From positions 46,533-57,232 of the forward strand of contig DJOW01000076.1 in the NCBI GenBank assembly GCA_002437305.1: a DNA stretch of 10,700 nt, given 5' to 3'. Origin of the DNA: Bacteroidales bacterium UBA6428 (GTDB lineage Bacteria; Bacteroidota; Bacteroidia; Bacteroidales; UBA932). The position numbers were made by a program, and so were the translations under genes. Numbering within the stretch: the stretch's first letter is position 1; the number at the start of each line of letters is the position of its first letter. Shown piece by piece: positions 5,930 to 10,700 of this stretch. A model generated the notes under the pieces. The model saw only the letters and a list, made by a program, of their open reading frames with translations, was not told where the DNA came from and searched no databases.

Positions 5930-7791
5930 TGGGACTCAGGGACGTTGCCGCTGACTTTTTCAGGAACCTGTTCTCCTTTGACCAGGCTCATCCGCTGTTG
6001 TTCACCCAGTTTTATTTCTGGGCGTTCTTCGCCATCGTGCTGGCCTTTCTGTGCGTGTTTCGGAACAAGGTGCTGCTGCGCAACGCCTTCCTGTTCTTCG
6101 TCAGCCTATTCTTCTACTACAAGACGAGCGGACTGTTCCTGATTCTGTTCGGCTTTGTGATTGTCTACAACTATCTTGCGGGATTTGTCCTGGGCGGAGT
6201 GAGGAAGTCTTTCCGGCGCAAGGCGATTGTGGTGCTGAGCGCGGTCGTGGACTTGTCTCTTCTGTGCTACTACAAGTACGCCTATTTCCTGACGGATGTC
6301 GTCAACAACCTGTTCGGAACGGAATTCATTGTGAAAGACTGGTTTGCGGCTGTGGGCAACCAGCTGGTTGGCTCGCAGGCGTTCAATGTGGACTCCATCT
6401 TCCTGCCGGTAGGCATCTCGTTCTTCATCTTCCAGGCCATCAGCTATGTGGTGGATGTCTCGCGCGGGACTGTGCCACCGATCAGGAACTTTCTGGATTT
6501 CGGCTTTTACCTGAGTTTCTTCCCTCAGCTGGTGGCCGGCCCGATCGTCCGCGCCAAGGAGTTTTTCCCTCAGCTCCACAAGCCGTTCTTCCTTGGCCGC
6601 CGGCAGTTCGGAATCGCGATTTTCTGGATTCTGAACGGACTTGCCAAGAAGCTGATCCTGAGCGACTATCTGGCTGTGAATTTCTGCGACAGGGTCTTCG
6701 AGAACCCGCTGCTTTACACTGGCTTTGAGAACCTTACGGCACTGTTCGGCTACTCCCTTCAGGTCTATGCCGACTTTTCCGGGTACACGGACATCGCCAC
6801 CGGTGTCGCGATGCTGATGGGTTTCTATCTGCCGAAGAATTTCAATTCCCCGTACAAGGCCCGAAACGCCGGGGAGTTCTGGAAGCGGTGGCATATTTCC
6901 CTCTCCAAATGGCTCCAGGACTATCTTTACATCCCGCTCGGAGGCAACCGCAACGGCACTTTCGGCTCTTACGCCATCATCCTCGGAATCGCTTTTCTGG
7001 CCTCGGCTCTGGCCAAGAACTGGTGGGTGTTCGGAGTGGTGCTCGTCATCGCAACCGTCCTCGCGATCCTGATCACTTTCTGTCAGAAATACCGCAAGGA
7101 ACTCATTTCGGACATCAACAGGATGGACACTATGCTCCTTGGCGGCCTGTGGCACGGAGCCAGTTGGAACTTCATGATCTGGGGCGGTCTGAACGGTCTC
7201 GGAATGCTGGTCTACAGGTTCTGGAAAAGCTGCAATGTCTATGTCAGGACGCTCGTGATAGGGCTCGTCTGCCTGGCCTTTTATATTCTTAAAACCTCCG
7301 TCCCGGCCTCTGTGTTCAACATGTTTTTCGTCTGGACGCTGATCATATTCATCGGTGCGGCGGTGCGGATGGTCTATCACCTTTGCCGTTTCAAGGCCGC
7401 CTTCTCGTGGCTAGAGACCGGCTGGGCGATCGCGATGACGTTCATATTCGTGACTTTCACACGCCTTTTCTTCCGAAGCGGCTCCAATCTGAACCCTGCG
7501 GACGCTAACGAGAAGGCGTGGAGCACGGCGAAGAATATGGTCGAGCGCATCGGCGGCGACTGGGATCTGTCCCTCATCCCGCAGATGGCCAGGCAGCACC
7601 TCGGTGTGATCCTCGTCTTCGTCGTCGGAATGGTCATCCACTGGCTCCCCGAGAACTTCAAACGCCGTTACCGCATCTGGTTCGCCTCGATGCCTCTCCC
7701 GCTGATGGTCCTCGCCTGCGTCCTCGCCGTATTCATCATCTGCCAGTTCATCACCGCCGACCTCCAGTCGTTCATCTACTTCCAGTTCTGA
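5926..7791 (+). CDS. MBOAT family membrane-bound O-acyltransferase (AlgI/PatA-like)
   Basis: The protein has 621 residues, mostly membrane segments (e.g. FFAIVLAFLCVF, LILFGFVIVYNYLAGFVLG, IFLPVGISFFIFQAISYVV). The MBOAT signature is present: SFFPQLVAGPIVRA, YADFSGYTDIATGVA, then FWKRWHISLSKWLQDYLYIP with conserved His323 and LGGLWHGASWNF with catalytic His410. It ends in FIYFQF, typical of AlgI-like proteins. Such proteins move acyl groups, usually acetyl, across the inner membrane to periplasmic SGNH partners that modify alginate, peptidoglycan or other glycans. It is longer than the usual ~470-500 residues, partly through a ~40-residue hydrophobic insertion between the two His motifs (about residues 348-395) and a long C-terminal membrane part. 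ATG 5926 overlaps the upstream stop (ATGA); a second Met follows at once. It is the last gene of the operon. Confidence 0.93.
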   Translation: MMGLRDVAADFFRNLFSFDQAHPLLFTQFYFWAFFAIVLAFLCVFRNKVLLRNAFLFFVSLFFYYKTSGLFLILFGFVIVYNYLAGFVLGGVRKSFRRKAIVVLSAVVDLSLLCYYKYAYFLTDVVNNLFGTEFIVKDWFAAVGNQLVGSQAFNVDSIFLPVGISFFIFQAISYVVDVSRGTVPPIRNFLDFGFYLSFFPQLVAGPIVRAKEFFPQLHKPFFLGRRQFGIAIFWILNGLAKKLILSDYLAVNFCDRVFENPLLYTGFENLTALFGYSLQVYADFSGYTDIATGVAMLMGFYLPKNFNSPYKARNAGEFWKRWHISLSKWLQDYLYIPLGGNRNGTFGSYAIILGIAFLASALAKNWWVFGVVLVIATVLAILITFCQKYRKELISDINRMDTMLLGGLWHGASWNFMIWGGLNGLGMLVYRFWKSCNVYVRTLVIGLVCLAFYILKTSVPASVFNMFFVWTLIIFIGAAVRMVYHLCRFKAAFSWLETGWAIAMTFIFVTFTRLFFRSGSNLNPADANEKAWSTAKNMVERIGGDWDLSLIPQMARQHLGVILVFVVGMVIHWLPENFKRRYRIWFASMPLPLMVLACVLAVFIICQFITADLQSFIYFQF

Positions 7792-7912
7792 CGGAGTTGT
7801 GGGCTTAATCGTCAAAAATACCCTTAATCTGCGGTCTTAATCGACAAAATTCCCTATATTCGGTGAAACAATGTAACCTTAATAGAAAATTATGCACAAG
7901 AACTCCGTCAGA
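7787..7912. repeat. Perfect 12-bp inverted repeat flanking 102 bp at the operon end
   Basis: TCTGACGGAGTT (7787-7798) and AACTCCGTCAGA (7901-7912) are exact complements, and GTG next to the left arm is matched by CAC three bases outside the right arm's inner end. The left arm contains the MBOAT stop codon. The AT-rich interior carries two related direct repeats, CTTAATCGTCAAAAATACCC (7804-7823) and CTTAATCGACAAAATTCCC (7836-7854), plus further CTTAATC/CCTTAAT copies at 7823 and 7877. It may be a short non-autonomous element or a long-range stem at the 3' end of the operon mRNA. No terminator-type T run follows. Confidence 0.6.
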
Positions 7913-7926
7913 GGTTGTTTGACTGA

Positions 7927-8122
7927 TATTCTCACTGCGCTATTGATTCAAGGAATTGCTGTAAACATGTCGTGTTGGCCAACAGCCGGTACATGAAAGG
8001 AGTGATCAGTCATATGGACGTTCCAGACGCTAAAAAAACACCTTGCCTCCCGGCTGGAGTTCGATGAGGCGTGGATGGAAGAGAAACTCTCCGTGGTGGT
8101 TAAATTGTTTATCCACAATTAG
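7927..8122 (+). pseudogene. Possible remnant of a small protein gene, split by a frame change at an A7 run
   Basis: Two adjacent frames have protein-like character and meet at the run of seven A at about 8032-8038. The first, between stops at 7924 and 8065, reads HVVLANSRYMKGVISHMDVPDAKK up to the run (quoted here as two parts: HVVLANSRYMKG and VISHMDVPDAKK). The second, ending with TAG at 8120, reads LKKHLASRLEFDEAWMEEKL and then SVVVKLF. Joined, they vaguely resemble the short Bacteroidales antitoxin-like proteins that sit in addiction modules, but the match is too weak to name. The tail runs into element copy 2. I call it a remnant because no single frame covers it and no clear start is present. 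Confidence 0.3.
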
Positions 8123-8202
8123 ATGATTATCTATCCTCCCTATTGAGACGGGTAGGAGGATGTCTCTGTTGTGTGTTGAATACCAATAGTTTGTCCGCAC
8201 GG
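8091..8202 (+). repeat. 112-bp structured inverted-repeat element, copy 2
   Basis: Outer arms are CCGTGGTGG (8091-8099) and CCGCACGG (8195-8202); they pair with one bulged base, so this copy has lost 1 nt in the 3' arm. Inside are AATTGT/ACAATT (8103-8108 with 8115-8120), a hairpin ATCCTCC/GGAGGAT (8132-8138 with 8155-8161) and a TGTTG/CAATA pair. GTTTGTCC precedes the 3' arm as in the other copies. It lies 106 bp upstream of the CYTH gene start, in the same orientation. Confidence 0.7.
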
Positions 8203-8222
8203 TCAAGTTGAGATTTTATTAC

Positions 8223-8230
8223 TAACTTTA
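8223..8230 (+). promoter_or_regulatory. Candidate -7 promoter element upstream of the CYTH gene (TAACTTTA)
   Basis: TAACTTTA matches TAnnTTTG at all but the last position and lies 78 bp before the chosen start codon. No good TTTG box is present at the expected distance upstream. If used, transcription would begin after element copy 2, so the element would not be in this gene's 5' leader. Confidence 0.25.
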
Positions 8231-8308
8231 CAGAGTGTTGTAAAATCAAGTTGCCCGAAGAATGTTCGGCAGTGGCTTGCCGCTGTCGTGTTAAATAATC
8301 AAATGAAT

Positions 8309-8779
8309 ATGTTGCAGGAGACAGAAAGAAAATTTTTGATCAAGGGGGATTATAAGCCGTTTGTCTATAAATCAGTACGGATTGTTCAAGGGTACCTTTG
8401 CAGTGCTCCGGAGAGGACGGTTCGTGTGCGTGTTAAAGGTGACAAGGCTTTCCTTACGGTCAAAGGGATAGGCAATGCGAGTGGTGCCAGTCGTTTTGAA
8501 TGGGAGAAAGAGATTCCGGTTGAGGATGCGGAGGCTCTGCTTAAGATCTGTGAGCCCGGAGTTATTGACAAGATCCGTCACCTGATAAAGGCCGATGGAA
8601 GTCACGTCTATGAAGTGGATGAGTTTTACGGTGACAATGAAGGACTTACGATTGCGGAAATAGAACTGGCCTCAGAGGATGAGCCTTTTGAGAAGCCCTC
8701 TTGGCTTGGCAAGGAAGTTACCGGCGACCAACACTACTACAATTCCTATCTGGCCAAGCATCCCTATAAGACATGGTGA
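8309..8779 (+). CDS. CYTH domain protein (triphosphate tunnel metalloenzyme family)
   Basis: The likely start is ATG 8309, giving 156 residues, because family members begin only a few residues before the ExExK motif, here E4-T-E6-R-K8. In-frame ATG 8303 and GTG 8288 are alternatives; no clear ribosome binding site decides. The protein shows the alternating charged strands of the tunnel: TVRVRVKGDKAFLTVKG, RFEWEKEIP, DKIRHLIKADGSHVYEVDEF and LTIAEIELASED, ending in the family's EVTGDQHYYNSYLAK tail. CYTH proteins of this small bacterial class bind inorganic or organic triphosphates with divalent metal, and characterised relatives hydrolyse tripolyphosphate; the substrate here cannot be told. 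It is cytoplasmic, with no signal peptide. It stands alone between decayed stretches and seems functionally unrelated to the upstream operon. Confidence 0.9.
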   Translation: MLQETERKFLIKGDYKPFVYKSVRIVQGYLCSAPERTVRVRVKGDKAFLTVKGIGNASGASRFEWEKEIPVEDAEALLKICEPGVIDKIRHLIKADGSHVYEVDEFYGDNEGLTIAEIELASEDEPFEKPSWLGKEVTGDQHYYNSYLAKHPYKTW

Positions 8780-8824
8780 TTGTCAGACTGTTTCTTGTGG
8801 AGTAAATGACTGTTTTAGAGGAAT

Positions 8825-8977
8825 ATGAATAGTTCCATAATCCAGATCGACACCAGAATCCATGACCACTGCCTCAACCTCGTCCTCCAGTACCAGTACG
8901 ACAACACCGCCTGGTTCAAGCGCTTCCGCATCGACCTCTCCCGCGATGGCATCCGCTCCATCGAGGAGGTCCGGTGA
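8825..8977 (+). CDS. Small hypothetical protein (50 residues)
   Basis: An open frame runs from ATG 8825 to TGA 8975-8977, with an in-frame stop just upstream, so it is not the tail of a longer frame. AGAGGA lies directly before the ATG, too close for an ideal ribosome binding site. Codons strongly favour C at the third position (e.g. ATC CAG ATC GAC ACC), like the real genes nearby. The product begins MNSSIIQIDTRIHDHCLNLV, continues with YDNTAWFKRFRIDLSRDG and ends in SIEEVR; it is soluble and charged. I do not recognise the family. It ends 4 bp before element copy 3. It could be an intact small gene or a transplanted fragment of a larger one. Confidence 0.45.
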   Translation: MNSSIIQIDTRIHDHCLNLVLQYQYDNTAWFKRFRIDLSRDGIRSIEEVR

Positions 8978-8981
8978 TAAC

Positions 8982-9094
8982 CCGTGGCGGCTAAGTCTTT
9001 GTTTTACAACTAAATAGTTGCCTATCCTGTCGGCTGAAATAGACAGGAGGAGGCGCCTGTTGTTTATTGAATATCAAACGTTTGTCCGCCACGG
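8982..9094 (+). repeat. 113-bp structured inverted-repeat element, copy 3
   Basis: Outer arms CCGTGGCGG (8982-8990) and CCGCCACGG (9086-9094) are perfect complements and differ from copy 1 by one compensated pair (A-T there, C-G here). Inside are CAACT/AGTTG (9008-9012 with 9017-9021, loop AAAT) and a hairpin TCCTGTC/GACAGGA (9025-9031 with 9042-9048). GTTTGTCC precedes the 3' arm. It lies 60 bp upstream of the broken outer-membrane gene, in the same orientation. Confidence 0.75.
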
Positions 9095-9123
9095 TCACTT
9101 TTCCCTTTTTGTCTGCTTATTAT

Positions 9124-9131
9124 TATATTTG
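9124..9131 (+). promoter_or_regulatory. Candidate Bacteroidales -7 promoter element (TATATTTG)
   Basis: TATATTTG is an exact match to TAnnTTTG, 23 bp before the ATG at 9155. TTTT at 9099-9102 lies about 21 bp upstream, a near match to the -33 TTTG; an exact TTTG at 9108-9111 is closer than usual. It would drive the outer-membrane pseudogene and starts downstream of element copy 3. Confidence 0.45.
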
Positions 9132-9154
9132 GGAAACGTTTAATGATTCCGCGT

Positions 9155-10555
9155 ATGAAAAAAACTTTTTACGACCATCCTTCTGGTTGTTACACCAGTC
9201 TTGACAACATTCGCCCAGCGATAAGACAGTGTGATCACGGAAATCCTTTCGGCATCGGTCATCACGGAAGGCAACATAACCTATAAGGTTGACCGTACGA
9301 CGCACTTTTTCTCGCCCGCAGAGGTGAAGGCGGCAAGGGACGGGCGGGAACTTGTGGCAACGATCCCGAACCTGCTCATTGACAAGCAGAGCAACACATT
9401 GGCGACTTTGGCCGGCAAGAAAATCCTCATCTTGATCAACGGCATCAGATCGACGGACACGGACTTGCAGCTGATTCCTGCCTCGAAGATCAAGAAGGTT
9501 GACTTCTACGATGTGCCGCCTGTTCGGTACATGGACATGGCGGATGTGGTTCTGAATATCATCACCTCGCGTCTGGACACGGGCTGGAACGGAAGCGTCT
9601 ATACGAGGGTCGGCCAGATGTACTCCCATGGTGACCTGGCCCTCAGCCGGGTGAGCGGGGACAACAAGTTGACAGTCAACCTCGGAAGCCACTTCAACCA
9701 CAAACGCAAGGTGTGGGACGAGGAGACCGGAGAATTCACCTACCGTTTTGGGGGGTGATGAATATCAGTATGAATATTCCCAGAAACTGCGCGAGTGGGG
9801 GAACCAGTACTCCGGTGGAGTGGCATGGCTGAACGGGAAGCGCGGTGACCACATGTTTCAAGTCTCGGCTGACTTCTCGTTTTACAATAACAAGATGGAG
9901 AGGGACAGGGACATCGACTTCGCCCTCAATGGCTTGAAAGGTACTCGTTCGGGATTGGCGAACAATGATGTCACCACGCTTAAGCCGACTTTTGACATTT
10001 ACTTCGAGAAGACTCTTTCTGATGTTAGCACGTTGATGGCAGACGTGACCGCGACATCATATTCAAATGACCAGAACGCTTTCACGTCTGAGACGGGGGC
10101 GTTCAAGGATGTGCTGGATCTGAGCACAAGGAAGAACTCCGTCATCGGGGAGTTGGTATATTCCTACGCCAAGGAGAACCGTACGTTCAACGCCGGGTAC
10201 AGAGGGACATTCGGCTTCCTGCGGAGCGATCTTGCGGGAAGCGGTGTGACGAACGTGCGAACCGGACGGCAGAGGCTTTTCGGGGAATATTCTTCCCGTC
10301 ATGGTTCTTTCTCGTACCGTTTGAGTCTCGGTGCGGAGAACAACATGAAAGCCGGTGACGATGGCTTCTCACGGTTCGCTTTCTCCCCGACAGTGCTTTT
10401 GTCTTATAGATTGAACAAGAGGAACATGCTGCGTCTGCGCCTTGACTCGTTCGGGAGAGGCTTTCAGCGACTGGTTCTTCCAGCGCGGCAAGGAAAACCA
10501 CTCCGCCAAGAGCATTGAGAACTCGGACTTTGATTCTGGAGTGTTCCGGTTCTGA
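9155..10555 (+). pseudogene. Broken outer-membrane beta-barrel (TonB-receptor-like) gene with multiple frame disruptions
   Basis: ATG 9155 opens MKKTF, but the rest of the signal peptide (TTILLVVTPVLTTFAQ) is in another frame, implying one extra base in the A7 or T5 run at 9158-9170. A TAA at 9222-9224 then interrupts the frame. The plug-like part (9225-9758) reads ITYKVDRTTHFF, LLIDKQSNTLATLAGKKILI, LINGIRSTDTDLQLIPASKI and PVRYMDMADVVLNI, the order typical of Bacteroidales outer-membrane beta-barrel proteins. A G6 run at 9750-9755 ends that frame; removing one G restores YRFGGDEYQYEY. The barrel strands continue to about 10460, where the frame changes again to SDWFFQRGKENHSAKS and stops at 10553-10555. 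Intact relatives are about 700 residues; only ~465 codons remain, so the 3' part is missing too. Three frame changes plus a nonsense codon indicate decay rather than one sequencing error. Confidence 0.8.
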
Positions 10556-10594
10556 GCAGGTGTTTGGCTTCTTACGTGAGACGTTTACAACAAA

Positions 10595-10700
10595 TTAGTA
10601 CAATAGTCCGAACATCCATAGAGGAATGCGGTTGCCGTAGCCGGTCTCGATACCGTCAATGCCAAGGTAACTTGTGGGCATGTCTGCGATTTGTTCAAAA
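10595..10700 (-). CDS. C-terminal end of an unidentified reverse-strand gene (cut by window edge)
   Basis: On the minus strand an open frame enters at the right edge and ends with TAA at 10597-10595, giving 34 visible residues: FEQIADMPTSYLGIDGIETG followed by YGNRIPLWMFGLLY. The residue mix and third-position G/C codons look like real protein. I do not recognise the family. It converges on the outer-membrane pseudogene with 39 bp between the two stops. Confidence 0.5.
   Translation of the reverse strand, partial: FEQIADMPTSYLGIDGIETGYGNRIPLWMFGLLY

Noticed and set aside
6106..7380. A 424-codon open frame antisense to the MBOAT gene
   Set aside because: It is a shadow of the strongly biased codons of the MBOAT gene: rich in Asp, Glu, His and Arg, no domain character, and the + strand gene carries the full family signature.
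1612..9094. CRISPR array or riboswitch as explanation for the three repeated elements
   Set aside because: The copies are kilobases apart and each over 110 bp with internal structure, unlike CRISPR repeats. I cannot match them to a known riboswitch, and the nearby promoter-like sequences lie downstream of the element.
1..10700. tRNA or rRNA genes, insertion sequence transposases, prophage genes
   Set aside because: No cloverleaf, rRNA-like stretch, transposase motif or phage gene was seen on either strand.

Overview
The window looks like a stretch of a Bacteroidota chromosome, most likely order Bacteroidales. This rests on the gene content: a Bacteroidales-type transglutaminase-fold surface protein, a tandem SGNH/SGNH/MBOAT cassette, and a short-plug outer-membrane beta-barrel protein. 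Weak Shine-Dalgarno sequences and several matches to the Bacteroides -7 promoter element (TAnnTTTG) agree. Coding regions use many G/C-ending codons. I cannot name a genus.

Layout. (1) Positions 3-1502 hold the C-terminal part of a large periplasmic or surface protein with a transglutaminase-like fold and a thioredoxin-like tail, cut by the left edge. (2) Positions 1503-2202 form a 700-bp gene-free stretch with a 64-bp tandem duplication, copy 1 of a 113-bp inverted-repeat element, a second pair of direct repeats, a terminator-like hairpin and a candidate promoter. (3) Positions 2203-7791 are a tight four-gene operon: a degenerate lytic-transglycosylase-like protein with a LysM domain, two related SGNH hydrolases and an MBOAT O-acyltransferase. 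The spacings are +5, -4 and -4 bp. (4) Positions 7792-8308 are non-coding or decayed, with a perfect 12-bp inverted repeat around the MBOAT stop codon, remnants of a small protein gene and element copy 2. (5) Positions 8309-8779 encode a stand-alone CYTH (triphosphate tunnel) enzyme. (6) Positions 8780-9154 hold a possible 50-residue ORF, element copy 3 and a candidate promoter. (7) Positions 9155-10555 are a broken outer-membrane beta-barrel gene with three frame changes and a nonsense codon. (8) The C-terminal end of an unidentified reverse-strand gene runs off the right edge.

Function. The operon has the parts of an envelope O-acylation machine. The MBOAT protein would carry acyl groups across the inner membrane, and the SGNH proteins would transfer them to, or remove them from, a glycan. 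The LysM protein, whose lysozyme-like active site looks destroyed, could hold the machine on peptidoglycan. That last role is inference.

The most unusual signal is the 112-113-bp element present three times in the same orientation (1612-1724, 8091-8202, 8982-9094). Its outer arms stay complementary although their sequence changes (CCGTGGAGG/CCTCCACGG against CCGTGGCGG/CCGCCACGG), and an inner hairpin is kept in all copies with diverged sequence. This points to selection on, or spread of, a structured DNA or RNA element that I do not recognise.
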